A stretch of 64,000 nt of DNA from Macquaria australasica (lineage: Eukaryota > Chordata > Actinopteri > Centrarchiformes > Percichthyidae): the NCBI GenBank assembly GCA_005408345.1, contig SEMN01000027.1, positions 1,377,001-1,441,000 of the forward strand. The letters are read 5' to 3'. The stretch's first letter is position 1. Each line of letters begins with the position of its first letter. The notes below the pieces were generated by a model, which saw nothing but the letters and a program-made list of their open reading frames with translations, had not been told where the DNA came from and did no database searches. Shown here piece by piece: positions 50,322 to 63,331 of this stretch. A program made the position numbers and the translations under genes.

Positions 50322-50740
50322 GACTATAATTAAACAGATTACTACGTACTACGTAATGACTGCATGAACCACGAATGTAAAGCAAAATAGCCTGTGATTT
50401 CTTTAGACTATCAGCCCCTTAATGCCTCCCATGAAGACTTAGCAAAGAGAGATCAACATAACCTCACTGTCCCGGTAGATTCACATGGACTAGTTCATTT
50501 GTCCAGCACCAACATGAGGGTTAAACTGTCCCTGAGCTTTTGAGGTTAAAATCAGAAGATTTGGAGTCTAGATTTAACTGCTGTACCTTGTTGCTTTAAC
50601 GCAAGCTCAGTCGATTACTGTTAGCGGAAACTATGTATAGATAAATGTTAGATCTATGGTGTTTTGTATATTTATATAGATATGCAGATGAAAATAAAAT
50701 CTTGATTATGATCTTCATGTTGCATGTTATTCACTGTCAG

Positions 50741-50806
50741 CGAACGCCAAAGCTCCATCAGCTGTTAAGACAACAAGAAAACCTGCAAGTTGTTCAGCAG
50801 CTTCAG
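50741..50806 (+). other. Exon-like stretch, unassigned
   Basis: Bounded by an acceptor-like ttcactgtcag and a donor-like CTTCAG|GTATGC. In the phase-0 frame it reads 22 residues of coiled-coil character (RTPKLHQLLRQQENLQVVQQ and two more). The frame also stays open rightwards through a CA repeat to a stop at 50924-50926. It belongs to neither the klhl nor the hsd3b model. Confidence 0.2.
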
Positions 50807-51796
50807 GTATGCAAGCATATTAACACTCTCACATACACACACACACACACAGACTCTTTGGTACGTCTGATGCAAGTGAGTGACGATGAAACTACCCTTG
50901 AGACTCCATCCTTCACCTCCAGATAAGACAACAGACAGCTTTGATAGCAACTGCTATGCCAAGGACTACAAATACTGAGCAGCAGACAGCTACTATACAT
51001 GAGTATGTGATGCATAAGATATTACTGAAATTTAAAAATCAGTGATGTTTGTTATAGAAATAATGCCCAAAGCTAATTTTTACTATACAATAAGCTGTAA
51101 AACATGACTTCATTTCATTGAAATCTGTTGCAAATTTTATTCAAATAAAACAAATCATCTACATAGAAAAGAACTTCAAAAGAAGCCCAAATGTTATTCT
51201 GGATTTTTACGAATATGATAATGCTGGTTAGAGAGAGTGGCCATATGACCCAGTGTACTATTTACTGAGCAAACTGTGGTCAACTACAATTCATCAATGC
51301 GTGAGGGGAAACATATTTGGCCATCTGGCACACAGATGTCACCTTGAAATGTCGAATCTTGTTTTATTTGGCTGATCTAGCCTTGTACCTTCCTGAGGAG
51401 TGGAAAGTATTTAGTTTAATTAATGTGCTGGAGAACAGATCGGATCTACTCATCTTTCCTTTTAAAGGAAACCCGTAAAACTGTTCCCTTAGAATTTCTA
51501 ACCAAAGCAGTGTAAAGGGTCTGACCTTGTAAAAGCAAATATCTCCTTTTGTCATCTGCTGTTGTATGGCACTTTGAAGGCAAAGGTTTAAGATACACAA
51601 AGTGTTCATAAAAGGGCTAAAATAATTAGAGACTGTCTGTTTGAAATGGAAGAAAAGTGTTAAACAGCAGCCAACTGCACCAGAAACCTTTTCTGTAGCA
51701 ACCTACAAGCAAACCTGCAAGAGTTTAAAAAAAAATCTCTGTGCATGTCACATGAAAATACACCTTCCTGAGGAGATCAGTTCATCATCATCATCA

Positions 51797-52194
51797 AGTA
51801 CTTCTACTTCTACTCCACTACATTTCAGAAGGAAATTTTGTATATTTTACTCCTCTATATTTATCTTACAGCTAGCCAGATCTTACTAGTTCAAGATATT
51901 ACACGTAAAACATATCTGGTAATAAATAAAATATGCATTGTAATGGATTAAACTACCGAACAGCATAATGAATCAGGAAAATTAATCAGTTATATTCCAG
52001 TAAAATGATAAATATAACTCTCTCAATAGAGCCATTTTGCATGATTTGTACTTTTAATAAAGTACATTTTGTTTCCGCTACAATTGTCTGTATTTTTACT
52101 TATGTAAGATTTTGAATGCAGCTTTTAGGCTACTTGTATTCATTGTGGTATTGTTACTTTTACTTAAGTACAATATCTCAGTACTTCTTCCAGT
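51797..52194 (+). mobile_element. CAGTGGTGGAA-family MITE, left-truncated
   Basis: Starts inside the family (cttctactccactacatttc) and runs to the usual right end tcagtacttcttccag, 140 bases before the candidate hsd3b TATA box. Confidence 0.7.
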
Positions 52195-52334
52195 TATTTC
52201 CTCTCAGGGAATCATTCATTTTGTAAAAGTAGAAACCCATTAACCTTCAGCTCCCATCTTGTTTTTCTCTGTGTCACCTGCTGAGTCTGCCCCCGAACCA
52301 GAGTGGTATTCCTAATTAAATAAAAGACAGCAAC

Positions 52335-52353
52335 TGTCCTTGACATATAAAAC
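52335..52353 (+). promoter_or_regulatory. Candidate hsd3b promoter: NR5A-like half site next to TATA
   Basis: The reverse complement of 52335-52344 reads GTCAAGGACA, one base from the NR5A/SF-1 consensus TCAAGGTCA, and is followed directly by catataaaac (TATA at 52346-52351). It lies about 335 bases before the hsd3b ATG. 3beta-HSD genes are known SF-1/LRH-1 targets, but whether this is the start site is inference, because a 5' untranslated intron is possible. Confidence 0.35.
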
Positions 52354-52680
52354 GTCCCAGCTCCTATTTTGTCTAGCTCCAGAAAGCATCACATTCCACC
52401 CTGAAGTAGCACAGCCCATCCCCTTTTTTTCACACTGCCTTGGAGCAAATAATTCGTTTTTTTCTGGTAAAGTTTCTGCATTTACAAAACGTAGAAGTGC
52501 TCAGGCTGGGAGGGCAGAAGGTGCCATCGTTCTCCCACAGACAGAACCCGAAACATCCAAGAACACAAAAGCTGTATTCTTTTTTGGATTTTCGCCTAGA
52601 GCTTTTTCTTTTGAGGAGGCTCTTCAAGAGGTCCATTGTAAGAGAAGTTTGCAGGATTTTTTGGAGCGAATTAAGCTGCG

Positions 52681-55176
52681 ATGTCTCTGAAAGGTGATGT
52701 GTGTGTGGTGACGGGAGCCTGTGGATTCCTGGGAAAGAGGCTGGTGAGGCTGCTGCTGGAGGAAGAGAAAATGGCCGAGATTCGTCTGCTGGACAAACAT
52801 GTACAGCCCCAATTTTTACAGAATCTGGAGGGTAAAATCTGTCCGCCTACAAATTATTCATCTTGTTTTTTTCTCTCTGCAGAGCACATGAACATTTTTC
52901 AGATGCAATATGAAATACTTCATGTAATAGTTTTTACTCTTAATATTATGAGGCTGTAGTGAAAATTAACACTTTGTAAGTAGTTTCATTTGTTTTATTT
53001 TTATTTAAACTCCTAGCCAAATTAGGCAGCAATTACAGACTAACAATGTAAAAAAGATTGATTATTGGTGTTCCTGTCTTACCCTCAACTAAAGTAATAG
53101 TCTTTGGCTTAAATAAATTCTGAAACCACTGGGTTTATGTAATTGTTTAACAACCCATTAGATAAACTTTAAACACAGGTGGAGTCCACTCTAAGGCTGT
53201 TTTATATTATTGCTGACTACTTTACAGCTTTTCATGTGACAGCAGCAGTAATTCTATTTAAGGATAGAAGACAAGATATTGCTACGATATTTTATATATC
53301 AAATAACCAACCCACATATTGTGTTAATTGATGAGAGTCTATTCTGTGTCAGACTGTAGAGGCGACACAAAGTTGAGTGTTTTCGAGGGAGACATCAGAG
53401 ACGGTGACTTCCTGAGAAAAACCTGTCGAGGTGCATCGACCGTCTTCCACATCGCATCCATCATTGACGTTATTGAATCGGTGGAGTACAGTGAGATTTA
53501 TGGGGTCAATGTCAAAGGTAAGGCGGTCGCTTTAATCCACTGAGAGCTCAACTGGGAAACTTCACACACACTTGTGTTTCTACTGACATTTCAATCTGCT
53601 TTCATGACTTACTTTAATGGACACTTCAGCTGCTTTCAGCTGCTGTTTACACTTCAACTAACACTTCCACTGACATCAACCTTTTTCAGTGCTAACACTT
53701 CAACTGAGACTGGAGACGCTTTAAGCACTTACACTTACATACTTTTCACTGCTTACTTTGATTGACACTCCAGCTGCTTTCACTGCTCACATTTCTTCTG
53801 ACACTTCAACTAGCTTGTTATATTAACTTATTGCAGTGTTCACACTGACGGTAACATCCATCTGTGTTTACACTTCAGCTGACACTTCAGTTCCTTTAAG
53901 CAGTTTAACCTGAATGGACTTTTTAAATCTGTCTCTCAGTGCTCCACATTTAACGTCCATTTCAAATGACACTTTATTCAGAATTTACATTTAAACTGAA
54001 ACTTGAACTCCTATCGACACTTTCACTATAACAGCCACTTCAACTTGTTCCAGTGCTCCAACTTCAGGTACAACATTGCTTTATGAGTTTCAACTTCGCC
54101 CGTTCTGCCATTAAAAAAGAAGGTTTCAAAAGGTTTAGCTGCAGCTTTTCTAGTTTTCTGCTCCAGTCGCTGGCCTGAATGTTAAACTGTCCCAACGCAA
54201 AGAGGAAGAGTCTCAAATATGAGTTTGTCTTCTTTTTAATCTGCCAATAACTTTCTTGTTGGTGCAACACCAGAAGAAGTGTTTGCCCTCCTCTGAGATA
54301 AGATATATAAACAGTTATTAAGATTTCTTTCAGCTTATACGAACTCAAGAGCATCTTTGCTTTGCAGGAACGCAGCTGCTTCTGGAGGCATGTATTCAGG
54401 AGAACGTGGTGTCCTTCATCTACACCAGCACCATCGAGGTGATGGGACCGAACCCCAAGGGTGAACCCATAATCAACGGCAACGAGGACACAGTTTACGA
54501 CTGTACTCTGAAGTTTGCCTACAGCAAGACCAAAAGGGAGGCTGAGCAGAGAACCCTGCAGGCTCACAGCGAGGTGCTCCAAAATGGAGGCCAACTGGCC
54601 ACCTGCGCCCTCAGGCCTATGTACATCTATGGGGAGGGCTGCCGCTTCCTGCTGGGCCACATGGGGGACGGGATACGAAACAAGGACGTTCTGTTTCGTA
54701 TGTCTCAACCAGATGCCCGAGTGAATCCTGTCTATGTGGGCAACGTGGCTGTGGCCCACCTCCAAGCAGCCCGCAGCCTCAAAGATCCACAAAAAAGAAA
54801 TGCTATTGGAGGAAAGTTTTACTTCATTTCTGACGACACGCCACCTGTGAGTTATTCAGACTTCAACTATGTCGTGATGTCACCTCTGGGCTTCAGCATT
54901 CAAGAGAAACTCATGCTGCCGCTCCGCCTCCTCTACGTGGTCTGCTTCCTAATGGAGATTCTGTGCATGATGCTCCGACCTTTCATACGCATCGTCCCGC
55001 CGCTGAACCGGCAGCTCCTCACCATGTTGAACACGCCGTTCAGCTTCTCCTATCAGAAGGCCAAGACAGATTTGGGATACGCCCCCAGATACACCTGGGA
55101 GGAGGCACGCAGACGCACCATCGAGTGGCTCGCCTCACAGCTGCCAAAGGAGAGGGAGAGAATAACAGCTAAATAA
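52681..55176 (+). CDS. hsd3b1: 3beta-hydroxysteroid dehydrogenase/delta5-4 isomerase, complete
   Basis: NAD-dependent enzyme of the ER and mitochondrial membrane that converts pregnenolone, 17-OH-pregnenolone and DHEA to progesterone, 17-OH-progesterone and androstenedione; needed for all steroid hormone classes. Exons are 52681-52831, 53353-53517 and 54368-55176, with GT-AG introns and consistent phases, giving 374 aa, the usual teleost length. The N-terminal Rossmann motif is TGACGFLG (11-18). The catalytic Y-x-x-x-K is Y157-K161 (YSKTK), with the upstream YTSTIEV segment. LRPMYIYGEG, VNPVYVGNVA and YFISDDTP are family signatures. A hydrophobic segment at about 287-308 is the likely membrane anchor. 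The start MSLKGDVCVVTGA matches other fish orthologues. The symbol follows fish usage; assignment to type 1 rather than another paralogue is less certain than the family. Intron 2 contains a degenerate minisatellite. Confidence 0.94.
53540..54065 (+). repeat. Degenerate minisatellite in hsd3b intron 2
   Basis: About 520 bases in which variants of ACACTTCAACTGACACTTCA and CAGTGCT/CAGCTGCTTTCA recur roughly every 20-40 bases with heavy divergence. No open frame is shared between units. Confidence 0.7.
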
Positions 55177-55213
55177 TTAATGATAAGTTGTTAGTTCTAT
55201 ATTAAAACTGCAA

Positions 55214-55219
55214 AATAAA
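55214..55219 (+). terminator. Polyadenylation signal of hsd3b
   Basis: AATAAA 38 bases after the hsd3b stop codon (aaactgcaaaataaatg), implying a very short 3' UTR. Confidence 0.6.
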
Positions 55220-56291
55220 TGATTTTATAATAAGCATGTTTATGCATCATGGGTTTATGTCTGTGACCTTGTGTTTTTATGCATGAATAACACCATTTTC
55301 CTGCAGCGACAAACTAAAAATGTTTAGTGACACAAGAGCCATTAAAAAGCATAATAATCATCACTGTTGACGTTTCTCTAAAAGCACTATTTGTTTGTGG
55401 AGTTTTTGTGTTGTTATAGCATCTTTCTGATTATTCTCATAAGTTTAACACAGGGGTTTTTTGTTTGTTTATCTGATATTACCACTAGGAGTCACAAAAA
55501 GCCACAGGTTCCTTTACATCTGGGGCTTAAATGCAGACAAGCTGCATCGACTATTTGTTTCTTCAGTAGTTTTTATCTTTACAGATAATTACCTCAACCT
55601 CAGGAGAGACGATTTAAGGTAGACAGAACAGCAGGAAGCTTTAACTTAACTTAACTTAACTGTTCAAAGCTTAACTTAGCTTTGACTCATGAATGTTCAG
55701 TATCACCTCTGGTTCCTGCACTGTATGGCAATATGTTGTGTATACTATTAAAGTCTCTGGGGGGGGGGGATCCCTTACTCACTGTACATTTTCATTTATG
55801 ATTGGTTTATATATTTATCTACTGTAACTTTATTCTCCCCAAAGGAAACTTTGCCTTGCATAACTTTTGGAAGGTAAACTTCCAGTAGCTAGTAGAGGTT
55901 CAAACTTACCATTAATTCTTTTGAGTTAAGCTCTAAATAAATATATGGTTAACACAAAATGACTGCCAACTGCAAAAACTACCCATGACCCATTTCTTTT
56001 GTGTAATTACTACCATAAAACACAGAGGCAAGATCCAGTCAGACCTACTATGTAATCATAACTGTGGTTAACGACACAATGATGCACAACGATAATCAAA
56101 GCAGAAAACAGCAAACAGTGAACTGATTTAACTGGTTAAAGCAGTGGAGTATTTTTCAGCATATTTACAAAGAACACTGATTACGTAAAAGAGCATTCAT
56201 AGTGGAACAATCAGTCAGCTAATGACTGATTTCCCTCAGACACAACAAGGTGACCCCCCTCACTCTCTGTGACACTCTTGATCTCTCTCAG

Positions 56292-56292
<1 letters not shown>
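55220..56292. other. hsd3b-pla1a intergenic region
   Basis: Contains the TTAAC repeat and a G-run near 55,761. No further gene or clear promoter motif recognised. Confidence 0.5.
55641..55660 (+). repeat. (TTAAC)n pentanucleotide repeat
   Basis: Four units in tandem, with a further TTAACTTAGC 11 bases on. Confidence 0.85.

Positions 56293-56320
<28 letters not shown>
56293..56320 (+). repeat. (AC)n microsatellite upstream of pla1a
   Basis: CA repeat of about 14 units, 520 bases upstream of the pla1a start codon. Confidence 0.9.
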
Positions 56321-56322
<2 letters not shown>

Positions 56323-56840
56323 CAAGCGCACCCACACACAAGCCAGTGGGCAGCCAGGCCAGAGTCCAGCCTTTTAAAACAAACAGCCATTGAACACCAT
56401 TGAGGTCAGGGATTCACCGCCAGGCAAAGAGAATCAACCGCTTGTCGGCCCAGTACAAATCCAGGCTGGAGAGAAAAAAAATAAATAAAGATAATCACCC
56501 ACTGTGATGACTGAGTGAAAGGACAGGGGAAGGTTTGTTGTGGAAAGTGGAGGTTTACGAGAAAGGAAACGTGGCAAACTCTGCCAGGATCGTTAGAAAC
56601 GTTTGTTTTTTGATTATTTTGTACTGTTTTATATGGATTCCTGCCTACTGTTTGCCAGTTAAAGGCTGAGTAGTCGTTTCAGCGTTGCAGCGCTGCACAG
56701 AGCTGGGATTTTCTCAAGCCAAAAGCTGATCTCCATCCACCAATCTGGGGGCTGAACCGAGCAGCTGAGCACCGTTAAGCACTTAACTAAAGCTCCCAGT
56801 GCAGCTAACTCTCCCCATTCACCTCTCTGCTGCTACGGAA

Positions 56841-59800
56841 ATGCCTTGGGAACGCAACACGATCCTCCTCTGTGTTTTGACTGTCTACATCACATCACTG
56901 GTGGTGGGTAAGTGGTCTGCTCATCAAGAGATTGTTTTCTTCTGTATCACTTTTGCTATTTTTTTGGTATTTGTCATGCAGTTGCTCCAAACTTATCTGC
57001 ACAGATGCTTAAGTGAAAGAGAAAAAAAGGGATTGAGCTTTGTTATGAACCTTTCAGTTCACAATAATACTGTGATTACTCAACACTGCATGAGTATTTA
57101 CTGTAATACAGAATTGAGACACAATTAAATTGTAAAAACAATTCAATTCACTAACAAAGAAGAATACATTGACATGACTTTCTGCACAAAGGGATGACTT
57201 TTGTAGTTTCAGATGGACATTAAGTGCATTAAGTGTTAAGTTAATTGAACACAAACATATACAAATTTCAGCATTGCAGAATATAAATACACTGAAATCA
57301 GGACCTTCTAATCTAAACAACATTTTCTAATATGAAACAATAAGATTGTCTTTGTGTTCAAAATTGCACAGTATTTTTTAATCATGAATAGGGTCAAACA
57401 ATGATACACTGAGTGTTGTAAGAATGAATATCAGTATTACAAATGACTTGTTTCCTTCCAGAAAACATAATTTGACCATAATGTATCAGTCACCCAACTG
57501 GTTATATTTCATTTGACATGTGTATTTAAAAGTGGTGTTGTATATTATTAGAGATAGAAGGTCGGTCTTGCAGATTATCCCTTTATTTAACATGTTGTTG
57601 TGCCATCATCTGCTGTCAAATACACAATATATCAACTGTTATTTCATGTTTAATTGCCTGAATTCAACATGATGTGCGACGCATGAGACCAACACTCAAC
57701 ATTCAGGCCGAGTCAATACGACATTACATCCTTCTGATCGATCAGGTGTAGAGGAGAGGCAGGAAGATGATGAGTGCGCTGACCTCAACAACACCACCTG
57801 GCAGGGGTACCAGCAGCAGAGAGTCAAGCTGCAGGTCCAGTACCTGCTGGTGACGAGGAGCAACGTGGACTGTGCACAAATGTTCAACCAGGAGTCTCTC
57901 ACTGTAACACAGCAGCCCTCCTACTTCAACATCTCCCGCCCAACCAAGGTCATCATCCACGGGTACAGGTGAGGAGAGGACCTGTACAGGCCCTGAAAAC
58001 CTTTTGTCTCAATGAGCCTCTGACTGTCAGCGATGGGGTCCAACATGAGCACTCAACTTTCTGATAAACAGTTTCGGTTTATTTCTCTGGACAGATTTCT
58101 ACATTTGTGTTTTTGTTTGTTCTTTTCTAACTGGTTTGAAGTGGACGGGGCTCTGTTGGAAAAACGTAATGTCGCAAGTGTGCTACAAAGAATAATTTTT
58201 TTTTAATACCTCCAAAAAATATGGATGAACAAAAATCTCAAAAATCTCCAAAAAACACTAATACTGAAACAAAAAAACATACCAGAAATGTAAAAATCCA
58301 CTCAGTAAAGCTGTGTTCAGACCAAACTACTACTCACGCGAACATGGCCGCTGGAGTGTTTTCTGGAGTATTTCGCAACCCGCGAATATTCACCCTTAAC
58401 AGCCAATGGGAGAACTCCTTCCAGAAAGCGCTAACGCTAGTGTTAACTTGGTTCAACCGATAGCTGGAATCAAGTAACAGATACATATTTTCAGAACTTA
58501 CCTTGTAGTCCTGTGGTTTAGCTCACTTTTCTTCAAGCCCTCTCCTCTTTTTCTCATCGCTGATAGGCTTTCGCGACGCAGCGTCACACGAATTCTTCAC
58601 TCAAGTTGAAACATTTAACTAAAATTCGCTTCACGTTTGGTCTGAACACACGGTGAAACCCAAAACATAAGCAGGAAAAACAAATGCCATAAATGGAAAA
58701 AAGAATCTGTAAACAAGCAACATGATAGTTGTAGCTGAGGGTGCAGTCATGTAATCAGTTATCTGTTATTCTGTTTTTACACATCCCTTTAACCTTAACT
58801 CTCAGATCTCAGTTATTATTCTCATTGTTTACATTTTACATAAGCAATGTGTATTGTATTAATTTTTCTCCTTACAATCTAGGGTTCATGGTCACGGTTT
58901 AAGCATTTTAACACTTTTTTTCATTAATGCTTCACTTACCTTAATTCACACCAAGTACAACATAATAAAGGGTGAATTCAAGATGCTTCAGTCTCACAAA
59001 GACTTTAAAATGGTCAAACTAATGAAGAAACACTAGAAACTAATTCAAAGAAGGTGGATAGTGTGCAAATCCATCAGTCAGGTACAGGTGCAAAACAAAA
59101 ACAGCATACTGTAAAATGCCCAATCTAGTTTTTATTCCTTAACTGCACATGCAAAGCTCCTGCATGGGCATCTTGAGGCTTCTCTACAAGCTAAGACCAT
59201 TTAGATTTGGGAGCAACCAGCTTTGTTTTGTTGTTGTTATTTTAGACGTAATTGATCGTGAATGTTGTCCTATCCTCCCACCTATCACTCCTCTCTTCAA
59301 TCCACCGTCCTGACCCCCCGCAGGGCCCTGGGCAGTAAGCCGTCTTGGGTGAAGGAGCTGGCCTGGGCCCTGCTCAGGGCGCAAGACGTGAACGTGCTGG
59401 TGGTGGACTGGGTCTACGGCGCCTCCTTCGCCTACAACCTGGTGGTGGAGAATTACAAGGAGGTGGCCTTGCAGATCTCCGTCCTCATCAACCAGCTGCA
59501 GGTGAGACAAACGCTAGAGAATAATTTACTTTTATTTTCAGGATGTTTTGGGTTGATAAAATTCTGCACCACTTGCATTTCTATTGCTGATACTAGTGGT
59601 ACATAACAACATTTGAATATAGCTAATTAAGGTCCAATTAAATAGTTAATATTTTATTTAAACAATTAATCTTATTAAGATCAGGATCTCTGTTTCAAAA
59701 ACATAAAAATATACCAACACAATACAAACACACACAATTAGTTTAACACTACAGAAAACAATTACAGGTGGCATTTAGAATTAATATAATATAATATTTT

Positions 59801-62800
59801 GAAATCTTAAATGAATGATAGATTAAGAGATCAAGCTTGTATCCCTTAATAACAACTTAAATTGATAATTAAGTGATTTGTTATATATTAATATTAATAA
59901 TTATGGGAAATAGGAAATCTTGTCCTCATTTTTTTAAGGGAGTTTGTTTTTGCTGTTTTAAATTAATGGAAGCTTTAATCTGGTTACCAAACCAAACTCC
60001 TTAAATTAGAATCCTTGTTTAACAGCAATACTACTAATATGAGAGGTATTGTAAGCTATGTACTACAGATACTACTTCCATCAAAGGCTGGGTCACCACC
60101 TGCCCCAGGGCCTCAGACGCCCAGGGGCCCCCAAAGCCCCAAATCCACTTTGTGACAATTCAATTCATTGCTAGTTTTTTGGGGGGGGGGGGGTTTGGGA
60201 ATATGCACCACTAAAGCACAATATCCACTGAAGAGACCTTAAAGCGGGTCCTGTGTTACCTGAAGCCCTTCCTTGTAATACGGCCAAAATATAATCTAGT
60301 TTTAAAACTTCATTATTTAAGTTCAAGTTGTGTTTAAAAGGTGCATATTCCCACATAAATGTGTGTGTCTTTTTAAATTTTGACTTGGGCCAAGAAGCAT
60401 TCCAGAGCAGGAGTCCTGGTGGACCTCTAGGGCCGTAAGCAAAGTATAACTACTGTAAGATACTATATATATTCTACTGTGCTCACTGCACTTGAAGGAT
60501 TCTTGTGTACTCTAATTAAACAAAGACCCAGTTTAGCACACTGTAAACTCATAGTTCCCACTGTTACACAGGAGAAAATGACTAAGGTTTTCGACTGTCT
60601 CGTCCAACAGAAACATGGATGCAAACTGGAGTCCTTCCACTTCATTGGGGTCAGTCTCGGGGCGCACGTCGCTGGTTTTGTGGGGACTCTGTTTGAGGGG
60701 AAGATAGGAAGAATTACAGGTGAGTCCGGACCACCTCCATGTGACATATCAGTGCACAAAGGAACGCAGAAGTCTTTTCTGAGGACTGATCATTTCTCGC
60801 AATGTAAAGTTGAATCGGAAACACTGCAGAAAAAACATTATTTAGATGCCGTGATTCAGTGAGTGTTTAATGAGGAGATCTCAGTCCTGCTACACCTGTG
60901 CTCCACCTCAGATTCAAGAATCATCCTCTTTTACTAAATAAATAGCAAAACCGTGAGGGAGAACTTCTACAATATTGTTGGTGAATGGAAAAATAAAAGG
61001 TGCCAGCTGCTGTTATTCAGAAAAAGGCTACAGAAAAAGGGAGAGAGGTCTCCAGAGCTCAGGAGTCTCTCACAGAGCCTGAATGTGTTTCAGTGTGACC
61101 TTGGAAGATTAGCAGGGCTCTTCAAAGGACAACGGCACTTTGATAAGAGCCACTCTGAGTCCCCCCACCCCGCCCGTCCACATAACACACCACCCAACAC
61201 AATACGCCACTGTTCACTTGTTTATATTGGGTCTTTTTGTCTGAGTGGGGAGGCGGGTGTGAGTTTAAATGTAAGTACAATTCAGTGGAGCCCCAGCTGC
61301 TGACTGGAATTTTGTCAGAACAAATTGGGAACAAATTTGGAAAATGATCAAATGTATCTTTGAAGAGTTATCAAAACAATCACTAAACCATCACAAAAAC
61401 TGAGTTTTCAAGATTTAAAATATGATTCCTGTTTGTTGCCCGTAGATTTTAGTAATGGCCAAAAAGCTAGAAAGTTCAGGAAGCACAAAGTTTGAGAGCT
61501 ACAGAACATCCTTGAATGCATTTCTGTTTGCTTTGCTTTTTCATCAAATTAAGAGGAAGTGACAGTTTGGATTAAGACATTTTTGGATTAAGGTTTTTTT
61601 ATTTAGTAATACTTGAATGTGATTTTTACTCAGTGGGGTATTTCAAAATGGAAAATAATCCTCCTGCATTATTCTTCACCATCCTTTTATTCCCAAAGAT
61701 CTGTTCTACCTTTCACACCGAGTTTTCCTTGTCCCTGTCATCCAGCCCTGGACCCTGCTGGACCCATGTTTAAAGGAGCGGACACCTTTGACCGGCTGGA
61801 CCCCTCTGACGCTCAGTTTGTTGATGCCATCCACACAGACGCTGACTGTAAGACATCTTTAACTTCCAGTAAAGCCTTAAAATGACGCCAATTCTTTCCA
61901 TTTCCACCAAAATACTGGAGGCGGAGGTAACTTATTGTCTACTGTTGTGGTTTACAATAGAGGCCGTGGGAAGCATATTTTCCTCTGTGTACGAAACAGT
62001 TAGTATGAGCAACTGAATATGTTTTGCAACATGAGAAATATACAAAAGTGGGACAGTAATGTCACAAAGTGGGCATTTTGTTCTGAAAGTGATTACCAGT
62101 CATGTTTGAGGAGAGAGAAATACAGATGTGTTGCACAAATTAAGCCTAAAGTTGCCTAAAGTCAACAGAAAAAAAGTGAGACTATGTAACTTCTGAAAGC
62201 AGGAAAAACACAAGCTTCCTCTTTAAAAGTTTAATTCACACGCGATAAAAACACACATTCAGTGGATCTGCTGTTACAGACTTACGTGGTCTGGTTAGGA
62301 AACTTCAGACAGAAATTCCTCTGTAACTGGCAGTTTGCTGAGTCCATTTTCTGACATTATGACTCCTCTCTACTACATGTTGCGGTTGTTTTAGCAAGTC
62401 ACAGCTAAAAAAAAATTCAGTGGTTTTATCACGACAAGCAAACAAGAAGTGAATTCAGCAATATGCATGTTTGCTGTTTCCTGCTTGTGGTCCTGCTGCT
62501 CTCACTCAGTCAGGTCACCTAGTGATGATGTCTTTAAAGCCAAGTGACTCAAGAAAAATCCAAAGCGCAATTATCCTAAATTGTGGCCTCTGTTCAGTAA
62601 AAGTAATATATACTGTATATATTCTGAAGAGAGTGCACCAACATGATGATTATGTATTGTATTTTGGGGGTAGTGAGGTTCAAGAGGAGGCTAAAAACTA
62701 AGTTTGTAGACATTTACTTTACTAAGTCTTTTTTTAAGGGTGTTTAGGTTTTCCTTTCAGGCTTGGGTTTGTGTTTACAGAGAGGAGTCAAAAGCACCGC

Positions 62801-63331
62801 TGCAGCGACAGAGCGTTGACAGTATTAATGAGATTTTCTTCTGCATCAGATTTCGGCATTTCCATCCCTGTCGGTCATGTGGACTTCTTTGTGAACGGAG
62901 GAAAGGACCAGACTGGATGTGCCCGGTCCAGGTTCGCTTCAAGTAAGTTCAGTGCTCACTAAAACCTAAAAAAAGAAAAAAAGAAAGTGGGGGCTAACAG
63001 CAAGAGAGCAGAGCTGCGTTTGTTGTGTCCTCTAAAGTGCAGTTCGGGCTTCAAGAAGTTATGAATAAAGAGTTTTAAATAACTATAATTTTGAAAATGA
63101 TAGTCTCTCCAGACGTCTGGCTCCCTTAGTGTTTCTGTGTGTTGTCAGTTCTGGTCTACTTTCCAGTGTATGGCTATGTGATATGTGACCACATGAGGGC
63201 GCTGCATGTCTACATGAGCGCGCTGAATGGCTCGTGCCCGTTGATGGGGATCCCGTGCTACAGCTATGAGGACTTCCTGAAGGGACGCTGTGTGGACTGT
63301 GGCGTCTTCAAGGGGAAATGTCCAACTATAG
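56841..63331 (+). CDS. pla1a: Phospholipase A1 member A (PS-PLA1), 3' end outside window
   Basis: Secreted lipase-family enzyme that removes the sn-1 chain of phosphatidylserine, producing lysophosphatidylserine. Seven exons are visible: 56841-56907, 57746-57968, 59324-59501, 60611-60719, 61746-61847, 62850-62942 and 63167-63331; phases agree and 312 codons are read before the last donor. The first ~23 residues are a signal peptide ([16 protein letters not shown]). Catalytic triad: S171 in GVSLGAH, D195 in LDPAGP, H266 in CDHMRA. Other signatures are [17 protein letters not shown] and [14 protein letters not shown]. The segment between the cysteines before the His ([16 protein letters not shown]) is short, the truncated lid typical of PLA1-selective lipases rather than pancreatic-type triglyceride lipases. 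Exons for the C-terminal domain (about 140 residues in human PLA1A) lie beyond position 64000. Confidence 0.92.
58312..58650 (+). mobile_element. MITE with TGTGTTCAGACCAAAC termini in pla1a intron 2
   Basis: The first 16 bases TGTGTTCAGACCAAAC are repeated exactly inverted at 58635-58650. The interior is GC-richer than its surroundings and non-coding. No target-site duplication is clear. Confidence 0.8.
60181..60193 (+). repeat. Poly-G tract in pla1a intron 3
   Basis: Thirteen consecutive G after a T run; prone to length error in sequencing. Confidence 0.85.

Noticed and set aside
54064..54792. Minus-strand open frame of 242 codons
   Set aside because: It lies opposite hsd3b exon 3 and its upstream intron. 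The plus-strand frame is a clear 3beta-HSD, and the antisense frame matches no family.
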